Shown: positions 35,110 to 44,950, numbered from the stretch's first letter. The stretch is 64,000 bases of DNA from CAMCXE01 sp046347475 (GCA_046347475.1 JAXMGD010000002.1:310001-374000), one strand, 5' to 3'. Numbers and translations: made by a program. Notes: a model not told the origin generated them from the letters alone.

Positions 35110-36339
35110 TTACTCATAGCGCAACGCTTCCGCCGGTTGAATGCGGGCAGCTTTATAACTCGGATATAGCGTTGCCACAAAACTCATGAGTAACGCGGTA
35201 CAGGCCACTTTGGCTACATCGCCCCAAACAATTTCCGCCGGTAAATACGTCAGTGGGTACACATCCGTTTTTAAAAACTGCACATGAAAAACAGCCTCTA
35301 TGGCGCGCACTAACGATTCTACACACAGGGATAAACCCAGCCCGCCCAATACACCAAGGCTGGTGCCGATAACACCAATCAGCGTGCCCTGCACCATAAA
35401 AATTTGCATAATTTGATAGGTGCTAAGGCCTAGGGTGCGCAAAATAGCGATGTCGCCTTGTTTTTCCACTACCACCATCACCAGGGTGCTCACCACATTA
35501 AAGGCCGCAATAGCGACAATTAAGGACATTAACAAACCCACGAGATTTTTCGACATTTGAATGGCGGTGTATAAATTGCCGTGGGTGGTCATCCAACTGG
35601 TGCCGTAATAACCCTCACCTAAGCCCATCACCGCTTGCCACACCAAATTGCGCGCGGCAAATAAATCCGCCACTTTTACCCGCATACCGGACACAACATG
35701 GCTACTGCCATTTAATTGCGCAGCGGCTTCTAGCGAGGTAATCGCCAAGTGTTGGTCTAATTCGGTTTTTGTCTCCAGCACACCCAACACCGTGAAATAA
35801 TCCAGTTTGGCCGCTGTTTGGGTATTTTGCGTATCCGGCACTATGAGCATAATCATCTCGCCCACTTGCACCTGTAATTTATCCGCTAAGGGTTTACCCA
35901 GCACCAAGCCGCGCGCGCCTTCGCTTAATTGGCGCATCACATCGGCGCTGATATAAGTGTGCAACTGGCTAACGGCAATTTCTTCATCCGGGCTGATGCC
36001 GTACAGCACCACAGGTTCTGCCGCCGTATTTTTGCTCACCAAGCCATTTAATTCCACAAACGGCGAAGCGGCAACTATGCCGGGCTGCTGCAATAAACGC
36101 TGTTTTAATAAATGCCAATCCTCAATGCCATCGTGGTGATAAATAATGCCCTGCGGCATAAGGGCGAGGATTTTTTGTTTTAACTCGCGATCAAAACCAT
36201 TCATCACCGATAAAACGGTAATTAATAAACCGACACCAACCGCGAGACCTAGAATAGAAATACGCGCCAAAAAAGCCAATAATGCATTATGTTTTTTGGT
36301 GCCTGCGTAGCGCAGCCCAATACTCAGCGGCAAACTCAC
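35110..36339 (-). CDS. lolE: Lipoprotein-releasing ABC permease LolE
   Basis: This is one of two paralogous permeases of the LolCDE complex, which frees outer-membrane lipoproteins from the inner membrane for LolA. The 409-residue protein has an N-terminal membrane helix (ISILGLAVGVGLLITVLSVM), a large periplasmic domain and three C-terminal helices of the FtsX type. It starts at GTG overlapping the lolD stop (GTGA). Whether it is formally LolC or LolE is judged only from gene order. Confidence 0.9.
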   Translation of the reverse strand: MSLPLSIGLRYAGTKKHNALLAFLARISILGLAVGVGLLITVLSVMNGFDRELKQKILALMPQGIIYHHDGIEDWHLLKQRLLQQPGIVAASPFVELNGLVSKNTAAEPVVLYGISPDEEIAVSQLHTYISADVMRQLSEGARGLVLGKPLADKLQVQVGEMIMLIVPDTQNTQTAAKLDYFTVLGVLETKTELDQHLAITSLEAAAQLNGSSHVVSGMRVKVADLFAARNLVWQAVMGLGEGYYGTSWMTTHGNLYTAIQMSKNLVGLLMSLIVAIAAFNVVSTLVMVVVEKQGDIAILRTLGLSTYQIMQIFMVQGTLIGVIGTSLGVLGGLGLSLCVESLVRAIEAVFHVQFLKTDVYPLTYLPAEIVWGDVAKVACTALLMSFVATLYPSYKAARIQPAEALRYE

Positions 36340-37028
36340 ACCGCCACCTCAAGCGTATTAAGCTCGCCATCGGTTAATTGCCAAACCCGGTTCATGGTAT
36401 TGGCAAAACGCACATCGTGGGTCACCACCACAAACGCGGTGGCAAGCTCAGCGCTTAAGCGCTGCATCAAGGCCTGCACGGCAGCGGCGCTTTTGCCATC
36501 TAAATTACCGGTGGGTTCATCCATCAATACACAGGCCGGTTTATTCGCCAGTGCACGGGCAATGGCCACACGCTGGCGCTCTCCGCCGGAGAGTTCGGCA
36601 GGTTTATGGGCGATGCGCTCAAGCAAACCCACCTGGCCTAATAAATCCCGCGCTTGCGCTTGCGCCGATTTTTGCGGCACACCGGCAATTAACAGGGGCA
36701 TGCAAACATTTTCCAGGGCGGTAAATTCGCCTAATAAATGGTGGAATTGATACACAAAACCCAAATGGCGATTGCGCATTAGGCCGCGTGCATTTTCCGA
36801 AAGCGTGGAAAATTCGTTACCTTGAATTTTAACCCAGCCGGTATCGGGCTTATCTAAACCGCCCAATAAATTTAACAAGGTGGATTTACCTGAACCGGAG
36901 GCGCCCACAATGGCCACCTGTTCAGCCGCCTGGACGGAAAAATTCACCGCTTTTAATACATCCACCACCAATTCGCCCTGGGCATAGGTTTTGGATAAAT
37001 TAGCGCATTGCAAAACCGGCGCGGTCAT
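36336..37028 (-). CDS. lolD: Lipoprotein-releasing ABC ATPase LolD
   Basis: LolD hydrolyses ATP to drive lipoprotein release by LolC/LolE. The 230-residue protein has Walker A GASGSGKSTLLNLLGGLDKP (about residues 42 on), LSGGERQRVAIARAL, and Walker B CVLMDEPTGNLD. It lies between the two permease genes, overlapping the second by four bases. Confidence 0.95.
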   Translation of the reverse strand: MTAPVLQCANLSKTYAQGELVVDVLKAVNFSVQAAEQVAIVGASGSGKSTLLNLLGGLDKPDTGWVKIQGNEFSTLSENARGLMRNRHLGFVYQFHHLLGEFTALENVCMPLLIAGVPQKSAQAQARDLLGQVGLLERIAHKPAELSGGERQRVAIARALANKPACVLMDEPTGNLDGKSAAAVQALMQRLSAELATAFVVVTHDVRFANTMNRVWQLTDGELNTLEVAV

Positions 37029-37098
37029 AACACCTCAGTATTAAAAAAAGAATTAAATAATGGACGCGTATAATTAATGGGTGCTGTCAACACCGTCC

Positions 37099-38361
37099 TT
37101 AAATGTTGTAGCGCAGCGCTTCAGCCGGGGCAATTTGTGAGGCCCGCCAGGCAGGATACATACTGGCCAACACACAGGTAAGGCTTGCGCCCAGCACTAC
37201 ATTGAGGGTGTCTTGCCACTGCCACACGGAGGGGAAATAACTGACGAAATACACCTCTGGGTCGAAGATTTGAATCCCCAACAGCGCCTCAATTGCCTCA
37301 ATAATTTGCGAAATAGTCAGCGCAGCACCTATACCACAGAGGCTGCCAATGATAATACCCAGCACCCCTATGACTATGCCCTGCACCATAAAAACAGCCA
37401 CTATGCTGCGCGCACTCATACCCATGGTGCGCAGCACGGCGATGTCACTGCGTTTTTCCCCCACCATCATGATTAAACTGGTGACTATATTAAATGCCGC
37501 GACGAAAATAATAATCGCCAGCATAACGCTCACCACGGTTTTTTCCATTTTGACCGCCTGAAATAAACTGCCTTGCGTTTGGCTCCAATCGCGCGCAATC
37601 AACTCCCCTTCACTCGCATTCGAGGTTTTTAAGGCTTGGGTTAATTGTGCTAAATAATTAGGTGCGGCATATATGGAGTCGAACTCCAGCCGCAAGCCAT
37701 CCACACGGTCAGCTTTTTTAAATAATTTTTGGCCGTCTTCTAAATTAATTAACGCCAAACTTTGGTCTACCTGGGCGCCCACTTCAAAAATGCCCACCAG
37801 GGTAAAACGCTTGGTACGAGGAAAGGCACCGGCAGGAGTGATGGAAATTTGCGGTAGGGTGACGAGTACTTTATCGCCTATGGCCAATTCCATATTGCGC
37901 GCGGCAATACTGCCGAGCACCATGCCAAATTCACCCGGCACCATGGGCTCCAAGGAGCCAGCAATAATATGCTGGTGAATTTTAGACACCGCAGGCTCCG
38001 CCTTAATATCAATCGCCTGCAATTCACTCGGCCGCACCAGGCCGTTGGCGCTGAGGAGCGCTTGGCCTGCAATAAAAGGCGCCACGCCCTTTACATAGGG
38101 ATAGGTGCGCAGCTGCTCGGCCCATTTTGGCCAATCGCTTAAACCGCCGGTTTGGCTGATATAGCCGTGGGGAACAGCGCGCAGAATGCGCTCGCGCAGC
38201 TCGGCATCAAAACCGTTCATGACCGACAGCACTACAATCAGCGCAAAAACCCCCAACGCCATGCCTAAAAATGCAAATAGGCTCACAAAGGAAATAAATG
38301 AATTGCGTTGTTTGGCGCGGGTGTAGCGAAAACCAATTAATAAAGGAAGTGCGTGAGCCAT
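37099..38361 (-). CDS. lolC: Lipoprotein-releasing ABC permease LolC
   Basis: The 420-residue permease shares layout with the LolE gene downstream: an N-terminal helix (FVSLFAFLGMALGVFALIVV), the conserved LSVMNGFDAELRERILRAVPHG, a periplasmic domain and an FtsX domain ending QIAPAEALRYNI. It is the first gene of the lolCDE operon, 70 bp ahead of lolD. Confidence 0.92.
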   Translation of the reverse strand: MAHALPLLIGFRYTRAKQRNSFISFVSLFAFLGMALGVFALIVVLSVMNGFDAELRERILRAVPHGYISQTGGLSDWPKWAEQLRTYPYVKGVAPFIAGQALLSANGLVRPSELQAIDIKAEPAVSKIHQHIIAGSLEPMVPGEFGMVLGSIAARNMELAIGDKVLVTLPQISITPAGAFPRTKRFTLVGIFEVGAQVDQSLALINLEDGQKLFKKADRVDGLRLEFDSIYAAPNYLAQLTQALKTSNASEGELIARDWSQTQGSLFQAVKMEKTVVSVMLAIIIFVAAFNIVTSLIMMVGEKRSDIAVLRTMGMSARSIVAVFMVQGIVIGVLGIIIGSLCGIGAALTISQIIEAIEALLGIQIFDPEVYFVSYFPSVWQWQDTLNVVLGASLTCVLASMYPAWRASQIAPAEALRYNI

Positions 38362-38584
38362 GGCGGGAGCGCATTAGGGGCTAGGAAACTTGCGACAGGG
38401 GCGCTACCCTTTGAGCTTACTGGGGCGCGCCGTCGAAACCGGCCTTAAGTTACCACTTAAGGGGGCGGGATTGTAAACGGATGGCGGCAAAGCGCAAATA
38501 AGATCGACCCTTTAGGGCCTTGGTGGTGTTAAACCCACCTCTACATGGCTAATCTACTTCTAACCCTAAAAAATAGAGGCAATT

Positions 38585-38944
38585 ATGCAATCCACCCTCC
38601 GCACAGCCTTTACCAGCCTGGCTTTAGCCTGTTGCCTTCCGCTAACCGTATGGGCCGAACAAATTGTGGTGCCCGTCGGCTCCCAACAGGGCGCCCATGT
38701 GAATATGCCCGGCAAAGGGGTGAGCATGAGCCAGGTCATCTCCCGCTATGGCGAGCCCGAACACAAAAGCGGCCCGGTGGGCCAGCCGCCCATCAGCACC
38801 TGGGAATACCCGAGTTTTACCGTCTATTTTGAGCACGAGCACACGATTCACAGCGTGGTAAAACACGTGCCCCAGCCGCAAACAGCGCCCGCTGCTGCGG
38901 CAGAACCTGCCGAGCCATCCACTGATGAGGACATGGAAGAATAA
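38585..38944 (+). CDS. Small periplasmic protein of unknown function
   Basis: This 119-residue protein has a signal peptide ending about ALACCLPLTVWAEQ. The mature part has a conserved-looking core (MSQVISRYGEPEHKSGPVGQ, then ISTWEYPSFTVYFEHEHTIH) and an Ala/Pro/Glu-rich acidic tail. A small exported protein of similar size lies between lolCDE and sthA in Pseudomonas too, so it appears to be conserved in place. Its function is not known to me. It is divergent from lolC and convergent with sthA. Confidence 0.75.
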   Translation: MQSTLRTAFTSLALACCLPLTVWAEQIVVPVGSQQGAHVNMPGKGVSMSQVISRYGEPEHKSGPVGQPPISTWEYPSFTVYFEHEHTIHSVVKHVPQPQTAPAAAAEPAEPSTDEDMEE

Positions 38945-38993
38945 ATAATTAATGTAGGTTTTTAAAAATCGCGCGTTTAGCCTTAAAACACGC

Positions 38994-39021
38994 AAAAAAA
39001 ATGCGGGCACCCGGCCCGCAT
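38994..39021 (-). terminator. Rho-independent terminator of sthA
   Basis: ATGCGGG-CACCCGG-CCCGCAT; read on the minus strand the stem is followed by a long T-run (the A-run at 38994-39000). It lies 17 bp past the sthA stop. Confidence 0.85.
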
Positions 39022-39037
39022 TGGCAAACACAATTAT

Positions 39038-40435
39038 TTAAGGCCTTTGCACCCGATTTAACCCATTGAGCGCGGCCACCCTATAGGCTTCCGCCATGGT
39101 CGGGTAATTAAAAGTAGTATTGGTAAAATACGAAATTGAATTGGCTGAGCCTTTTTGATTCATGATCGCCTGGCCGATGTGAATAATTTCAGCCGCCTCG
39201 GCGCCAAAGCAGTGAATACCGAGAATTTCCAAGGTATCTATGTGGAAGAGAATTTTTAACATGCCCACATCTTCCCCAGAAATTTGCGCGCGCGCCGTAT
39301 CCTTAAAAAAGGCGCGGCCCACTTCATAGGGAATTTTAGCAGCGGTTAATTCTGCTTCAGTGCGGCCGATAGAGCTGATTTCGGGCAGGGTATAAATGCC
39401 GGTAGGCGCATCCACCACGCTACGCACCTCTTCGCCGATGATGGCACTGACCACAGCGCGGCCCTGATCGTAACTGGCGCTGGCCAAACTCGGCCAACCA
39501 ATCACATCACCTGCGGCATAAATAGATGGCACCGCCGTGGCGTAATGTTTATTTACATCTATTTGACCGCGATGGTTGGCCATTAAGCCTGCGGCACCTA
39601 TATTTAAATTATCGGTATTGCCGGTGCGACCGTTACACCACAAGAGCGCATCCGCTTTTATACGCTTGCCGGAAACCAGTTTTAAAATAATGCCGGATTC
39701 GTTGGTCTCTAAGGATTCAAATTCTTCACTGTGCCGCACTAACACGCCTTTATCACGCAGGTGATAACCCAGCGCATCGGAAATTTCGCCGTCTAAAAAC
39801 GACAGCAAGCGATCGCGGGAATTAATTAAATCCACCTTAATGCCTAGGCCTGCAAAAATAGACGCATATTCACAACCGATCACCCCCGCGCCGTAAATAA
39901 CCAGGGTGCGCGGTGTGTGGTGCATTTCTAAAATGGTATCGCTGTCGTACACCCGCGGGTGGCTAAAATCGATATTGTCGGGCCGGTAAGGCCTTGAGCC
40001 TGTGGCTATTAAAATTTTATCGGCGTGAATTAATAATTTAACGCCCTTGCCCATCTCCACTTCCACTTCGTGGGGGCCTAAAAAACGCGCGTGCCCCGCG
40101 TGCACCGGCACCCGGTTACGGGTGTAAAAGGCTTTGTGCATGGCCACTTTGCGCGGAATCATCGCCCGCGAGGCTTCTAATATTGCAGGATAAGACACCG
40201 GGCCTAGGGTGCTCATCTGCAACACTTCAGGTTGCTTGCGAAAATGAATGACCTGTTTTACAGCATGACGCAGGGATTTTGACGGAATCGTGCCCTTGTG
40301 AGTGCAGTTGCCGCCGAGTAGGCCTTGATCATCCACCACCCCTACTTTTAGGCCATTTTTCGCTGCTGACATGGCCGCCGCTTCACCGGCAGGGCCCGCT
40401 CCGATCACTAGAAAGTCGTACTGAAAATCAGGCAT
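39038..40435 (-). CDS. sthA: Soluble pyridine nucleotide transhydrogenase
   Basis: SthA passes electrons between NADPH and NAD+, mainly oxidising excess NADPH. The 465-residue flavoprotein starts with VIGAGPAGEAAAMSAAK (FAD) and has CTHKGTIPSKSLRHA, in which the second redox cysteine of related dehydrogenases is Thr, the mark that separates SthA from lipoamide dehydrogenase. The NAD(P) motif is VIYGAGVIGCEYASIFAGLG. Its neighbourhood (lolCDE, small periplasmic gene) is that of Pseudomonas sth. Confidence 0.95.
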   Translation of the reverse strand: MPDFQYDFLVIGAGPAGEAAAMSAAKNGLKVGVVDDQGLLGGNCTHKGTIPSKSLRHAVKQVIHFRKQPEVLQMSTLGPVSYPAILEASRAMIPRKVAMHKAFYTRNRVPVHAGHARFLGPHEVEVEMGKGVKLLIHADKILIATGSRPYRPDNIDFSHPRVYDSDTILEMHHTPRTLVIYGAGVIGCEYASIFAGLGIKVDLINSRDRLLSFLDGEISDALGYHLRDKGVLVRHSEEFESLETNESGIILKLVSGKRIKADALLWCNGRTGNTDNLNIGAAGLMANHRGQIDVNKHYATAVPSIYAAGDVIGWPSLASASYDQGRAVVSAIIGEEVRSVVDAPTGIYTLPEISSIGRTEAELTAAKIPYEVGRAFFKDTARAQISGEDVGMLKILFHIDTLEILGIHCFGAEAAEIIHIGQAIMNQKGSANSISYFTNTTFNYPTMAEAYRVAALNGLNRVQRP

Positions 40436-40496
40436 GGAAGATCCTATGGGGAGAATGTGCGCCGTATTATTGCAAAAACCGCCCCCGTTTTCCTAT

Positions 40497-41489
40497 TTAT
40501 TCTCCGCCGCGGCCCGCCCCTTTACGCAGGCCTTGCAGCACCTGAGCAACGGCAGGCCAGAGGGTTTGAGTAAGGTGGGGCGCTTCGTTGGCCAAATGGT
40601 GTTTGGCGCCTTCGATCATGGCCACATTTAAACGGCAAAAACGGGCCGACAAACAGGCAATATTCCACTCAAAATCCACCACTTCATCATCGGTGCCCTG
40701 AAAAATCCACACAGGCAAGTTGCTGCATGGGCCCGGCCAATCATCCACAGCCTCCACCCAGGCCATCAATGCCCGCACCCATTGCACCGATAAAAATTGC
40801 GGCTGCAAAGGATCGTTAAATAACAGCTGATTAAACGGCTCATGGTGGGAATTGGTGCGCAGGCCGCGGGTAACTTTTTGCAAAAAATTGCCCAGGGCAA
40901 AATAGGTGGTTTGCACCTTTAACCAGTGTTGCGGACGCACTAGGGGGCTGAAAAAAATACTGGCACTCAAGGGGCCAGCCGGATTGAGGCCGAGTGCGGT
41001 AAGCCCGGTACAGCCGGTGCTCTGGCCGAGGCCCACGAGGGGTGCCGATAACAACAGCGCGTGCTGCAAAATAAAGGCTTCCCAAATAGCGGCATAGGTA
41101 AAAAAACTATCAATGGCGCAGTATTGGCCATCACTTAACCCGTGGCCGGGCATTTCAATGCAGACCAGGTCATAACCTTCCGCTAAACAAAACTTAATCA
41201 GTGGCGCGAATAATCCGGCGTGATCAAATAAACCGGGCGCTAAACAAATAGTGCCATGACGGCCGGCCTGTTCTGGGCAGCGCCAATAGTGGGTCATAAG
41301 CCTGCCCCATTTCCGAAGCACGCCCTTAGGCTGGTAAAAACCCGCCGCATACTGCTGGGCGCCTAGTTGATCCAAGCCATAAAAATTCACATAGGCCAGC
41401 GCTTCAGCACTGCTGCCAAGGTCTGCGGAGCCATTAAATTCGCCCAATTGGGATTTAAGACGCTGAGCCTGCGCCGCCGTAAATGCCAT
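40497..41489 (-). CDS. Alpha/beta hydrolase
   Basis: This 330-residue protein has an alpha/beta hydrolase fold: the oxyanion region CIEMPGHGLSDGQYC, the nucleophile elbow VGLGQSTGCTG (GQSTG), an acid in GTDDEVVDFEWN, and the histidine in IEGAKHHLANE. The substrate is unknown; it resembles lysophospholipase or esterase relatives. The open frame extends 64 codons upstream, but the ATG at 41489 has GGAGG 7 bases before it and the extension looks non-coding. Confidence 0.85.
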   Translation of the reverse strand: MAFTAAQAQRLKSQLGEFNGSADLGSSAEALAYVNFYGLDQLGAQQYAAGFYQPKGVLRKWGRLMTHYWRCPEQAGRHGTICLAPGLFDHAGLFAPLIKFCLAEGYDLVCIEMPGHGLSDGQYCAIDSFFTYAAIWEAFILQHALLLSAPLVGLGQSTGCTGLTALGLNPAGPLSASIFFSPLVRPQHWLKVQTTYFALGNFLQKVTRGLRTNSHHEPFNQLLFNDPLQPQFLSVQWVRALMAWVEAVDDWPGPCSNLPVWIFQGTDDEVVDFEWNIACLSARFCRLNVAMIEGAKHHLANEAPHLTQTLWPAVAQVLQGLRKGAGRGGE

Positions 41490-41775
41490 GCCATTGCCTC
41501 CGCGTTTATTCTCTTTATTGCAGCATAGCAGTTGCCATGTGCCACTATTATTGCCCATCAGGATGGGAAAAGATTTGGCTGTTGACCGCTTAGCCGTTAA
41601 TAAAGAATACCCGGTGCCGACTTTGTTCCAAATCAGCAAAAGCCTTGAATAAACGCAAACCACGATTAATAACGCGTACAATTACAGCGCTTTAATTGCC
41701 GCATGGTTATTAAATACGGCGGATCCCATCGCCCCGCCCGTGAAGCAGTATGCATCAATGCCGCTTCTGGTAAAT

Positions 41776-41797
41776 CTGTCGAACCCATCTTCGACAG
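41776..41797. repeat. Short palindromic repeat (CTGTCGAA / TTCGACAG)
   Basis: An 8-bp perfect inverted repeat around CCCATC, followed by GCTCAGC. This kind of hairpin is common between genes in many proteobacteria; no T-run follows, so it is not a normal terminator. Confidence 0.55.
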
Positions 41798-41884
41798 GCT
41801 CAGCGCGAGTGGGAGCTGCAACCTCATGACACTGGGCAAGCCTGCCCGCTTATTGATTGAAGCCTGAACCTGTGAGGATGCCTG

Positions 41885-42823
41885 ATGCTGCGAGCTTGGT
41901 TGTTGTGCCTAGTGGTGTGTGCTGGCTGCCAGAGTAATTCTGATGAAATAGCCTTTGGTACCACCGAATACGATCTTATTCGCCTAACCGCTCCAGCAAG
42001 CGAAGTAATCAGCGCTGTACCCGTACAAAAGGGCCAATGGGTACAAGCAGGCACCCTGCTCGTGCAATTGGATACCCAGCGGGCCCAAGAACAAGTGCGT
42101 TTAGCCGAGGCCCAATGGCAGGAGGCCGAAGCCGTGCTCGCCGAAATAACCCAGGGGCCACGCACCCAGGCCATTGCCGCTGCACAGGCTCAAGTGCAAG
42201 ACGCCAGCGCCAAAGCCCGCAACGCCGCCGCTCAAGCCGCGCGCGCTAACGCTCTGGCTAAAGCCAACATGCTCAGCCTGAGCGAACTGGATAGCGCGCA
42301 CAGCGAGCAGGCCCGCGCCGAGGCACAACGCAGCGCCGCCGAGGAAAATCTCAAACTGCTGCAAGCGGGCAGCCGCGATGAACAACTGGCCCAGGGGCGC
42401 GCGCGCTTAGCGGCAGCGGCCTCTACCCTCGCCCTACAGCGCCAGCGGTTGGCGGAATTAACCCTCAGCGCCCCCAGCGATGGCCAGGTCGATGAATTGC
42501 CCTATAGAGTCGGGGAGCGCGTGGCCAGCGGCGCCCTCCTCGCCACGCTTCTGCAAGGCGATCAAGCCTATGCGCGTTTATATATTCCCCAGCAACAGCG
42601 CGCCAGCCTCGCCCCTGGGGCCGCCCTTCAATTGCGCATTAGCGGTTATGAGCAGCCGCTGCAGGGCACCGTTCGCAGCATCGCCCAAGCGCCAGCATTC
42701 ACCCCCTACTTCGCCCTCAATCAAAAAGAGCGCGCACGCCTGGTGTATCTAACCGAAGTCAGCTTGCCGCCGGGGGATAAAAAAATCCCTGCCGGGCTTT
42801 CAGTGCAGTGGCAGCGGCCATGA
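41885..42823 (+). CDS. HlyD-family periplasmic adaptor (lipoprotein)
   Basis: This 312-residue membrane-fusion protein has a lipobox (LVVCAGC, Cys about residue 16), split biotinyl-lipoyl halves (PVQKGQWVQAGTLLVQLDTQ near 45 and LSAPSDGQVDELPYRVGERV near 195), a long Ala-rich coiled coil between (about 65-185), and a C-terminal beta-barrel. It is the adaptor for the ABC pair that follows 19 bp downstream. The layout matches the YbhG-YbhF-YbhS type export operons of enterobacteria. Confidence 0.9.
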   Translation: MLRAWLLCLVVCAGCQSNSDEIAFGTTEYDLIRLTAPASEVISAVPVQKGQWVQAGTLLVQLDTQRAQEQVRLAEAQWQEAEAVLAEITQGPRTQAIAAAQAQVQDASAKARNAAAQAARANALAKANMLSLSELDSAHSEQARAEAQRSAAEENLKLLQAGSRDEQLAQGRARLAAAASTLALQRQRLAELTLSAPSDGQVDELPYRVGERVASGALLATLLQGDQAYARLYIPQQQRASLAPGAALQLRISGYEQPLQGTVRSIAQAPAFTPYFALNQKERARLVYLTEVSLPPGDKKIPAGLSVQWQRP

Positions 42824-42842
42824 CGTCGATACGGATAACACC

Positions 42843-43796
42843 ATGAGCGCGCAGCCAAGCGGCTCTGCCGACCCCAGCCTGGCAATATACACCCAGGGCC
42901 TTAGCCGCCAGTTTGGCGCGGCTAGGGCCGTGCATAATTTGAATTTAGCCATTGAAAAAGCGCACATCTTCGGCTTTTTAGGCCCCAATGGCTGCGGCAA
43001 ATCCACCAGTATTCGCCTGCTGACCGGCCTGTTAAAACCTACGGCTGGGTCTGCCTGTGTGCTGGGGTTTAACCTACCGGCCGATGCCGAACAACTGCGC
43101 CAACACATAGGCTACATGACGCAAAAATTCTCCCTCTACCCGAATTTAACCCTGTACGAGAACCTAGCGTTTGTAGCGCGCATTTATGGCTTAAATCGCA
43201 GCGAAGGCCAAATCCGCATTCAGCAGTTATTGCATCAATTCCAGTTATTCGAGCGTCAAACTCAATTAGCGGGCACCCTAAGCGGCGGGCAAAAACAGCG
43301 TTTGGCCCTCGCCTGCGCTGTCATACACAAACCGCGCTTGTTATTTTTAGACGAACCCACCTCAGCGGTTGACCCGGAAAATCGCCGCGAATTTTGGGAG
43401 CGTTTATTTGATTTATGCGAACAGGGCACCAGCATACTGGTCTCCACCCACTACATGGATGAGGCCGAACGCTGCCATGGCCTTGCCATCATGGATCAGG
43501 GGGAACTCAAAGCCCAAGGCAGCCCGCAGGCGTTGATGGGCCAAATGGCCGCCCATGTGGTTGAGGTGGAAGGCGATAATTTGCGCGCCCTCAAACACCA
43601 ATTGCTGCAATTGCAACCGGTACTCTCAGCCGCTCAACTGGGCACACGCCTGCGCGTATTAATTACCACCCAAGTGGCGCAACCCACGCAATGGCTGCGC
43701 GGGCAGCTCGCCCCCCACTACAGCCTCGCACAGGTGCGGCCAAGCCTTGAGGACGTGTTTGTAATGTGTACCCGCAAGGAACCGGCCCATGCTTAA
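42843..43796 (+). CDS. ABC-2 exporter ATPase
   Basis: A 317-residue ATPase with Walker A GPNGCGKSTSIRLLTGLLKP (about 47), signature LSGGQKQRLALACAV and Walker B LLFLDEPTSAVDPENR, followed by a C-terminal extension of about 100 residues (from VVEVEGDNLRALKH) common in CcmA/YbhF-type exporters. It overlaps the permease gene by 8 bases. Confidence 0.92.
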   Translation: MSAQPSGSADPSLAIYTQGLSRQFGAARAVHNLNLAIEKAHIFGFLGPNGCGKSTSIRLLTGLLKPTAGSACVLGFNLPADAEQLRQHIGYMTQKFSLYPNLTLYENLAFVARIYGLNRSEGQIRIQQLLHQFQLFERQTQLAGTLSGGQKQRLALACAVIHKPRLLFLDEPTSAVDPENRREFWERLFDLCEQGTSILVSTHYMDEAERCHGLAIMDQGELKAQGSPQALMGQMAAHVVEVEGDNLRALKHQLLQLQPVLSAAQLGTRLRVLITTQVAQPTQWLRGQLAPHYSLAQVRPSLEDVFVMCTRKEPAHA

Positions 43797-44934
43797 CCTC
43801 AGGCTTATGCTGCGACGGATTTTTGCGATTACCGGCAAAGAATTTAAAGAATTACGCCGCGACCGCCTCACCTTTGGCATGGTGGTGATGGTGCCACTGA
43901 TTCAATTGATGTTATTCGGCTACGCCATTAATACCGATGTGCGAGGAATTCCGGCTGCGGTCGTGGATTTAAGCCACAGCCATTTTAGCCGCGCCGCCAT
44001 CGCCAGTATCAGCGCCACAGGTGTTGCACACTTTACCGCGTCATTTGATTCCATCGCCGCGGCTGAAGCCGCTATTACCGCAGGCCAAGTGCGCGCCGCC
44101 CTCGTTTTGCCCGAGGATTTTAGCCGCCGCATCCAAGATAAACTCAACACCGCCATGACCACGGGGGATGTGACAAAACCGCGCCTGGGGCAATGGTTAG
44201 TGGATGGCTCCGACACGCTGGTTGCGGCCGCGATTAAAAATCTGCGTTTATTGCCGCTGGAGGAAATACTGGGCGAGCACCCTAAACAATTGGAACCCAC
44301 ATTTGACATGGTATTTTATTTTAATCCCGAGCAACGCACGGCGATTAACATAGTACCGGGCCTCTTGGCGGTTATTCTCACCATGACGATGATTTTATTT
44401 ACCGCAACGGCCATTGTGCGCGAGCGCGAACAGGGCAATATGGAATTTTTAATCACCACCCCCATTCGCCCAACTGAATTAATGCTCGGCAAAATCATTC
44501 CCTACGTGCTAGCCGGATTGATCCAAACAACCATTATTTTAAGCCTAGGCCACGGATTATTTGGTGTGCCCATCAACGGTGACATGGCGAATTTATTGTG
44601 TGTGGTACTGGCATTTATTCTCGCCAGCCTTACATTAGGCCTAATTATCAGCACCCTCGTCCAGACCCAATTGCAAGCCATGCAAATGACAGTATTTATT
44701 TTACTGCCGTCTATTTTGCTGTCGGGTTTTATGTTTCCGTTTGAAGCCATGCCGACAGCGGCGCAATACATTGCCGAAATACTGCCCGCCACCCATTTTA
44801 TGCGCTGCGTGCGCGCCGTGGTTTTACGCTCTGCCAGCCTGACTGACCTCTCCTTCGATCTCGGCTGGCTGCTGCTGTTTTGTTTAGGCGGCCTTTTAGT
44901 TGCCTCCCTACGTTTTAAAAAGCGCTTGGACTAA
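43789..44934 (+). CDS. ABC-2 type exporter permease
   Basis: This 381-residue permease has an N-terminal helix (FGMVVMVPLIQLMLFGYAIN), a periplasmic domain and five further helices (from about residue 180), with the conserved IVREREQGNMEFLITTPIRP ABC-2 motif. With the adaptor lipoprotein and ATPase it forms a drug- or solvent-type efflux system; an outer-membrane partner is not encoded here. Confidence 0.92.
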   Translation: MLNLRLMLRRIFAITGKEFKELRRDRLTFGMVVMVPLIQLMLFGYAINTDVRGIPAAVVDLSHSHFSRAAIASISATGVAHFTASFDSIAAAEAAITAGQVRAALVLPEDFSRRIQDKLNTAMTTGDVTKPRLGQWLVDGSDTLVAAAIKNLRLLPLEEILGEHPKQLEPTFDMVFYFNPEQRTAINIVPGLLAVILTMTMILFTATAIVREREQGNMEFLITTPIRPTELMLGKIIPYVLAGLIQTTIILSLGHGLFGVPINGDMANLLCVVLAFILASLTLGLIISTLVQTQLQAMQMTVFILLPSILLSGFMFPFEAMPTAAQYIAEILPATHFMRCVRAVVLRSASLTDLSFDLGWLLLFCLGGLLVASLRFKKRLD

Positions 44935-44950
44935 TCGCCCCGATATTTTT

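Noticed and set aside
41826..41867. 13-codon forward ORF before the HlyD-type gene, as a leader peptide or regulator remnant
   Set aside because: Too short to judge, with no ribosome site; it may be chance.
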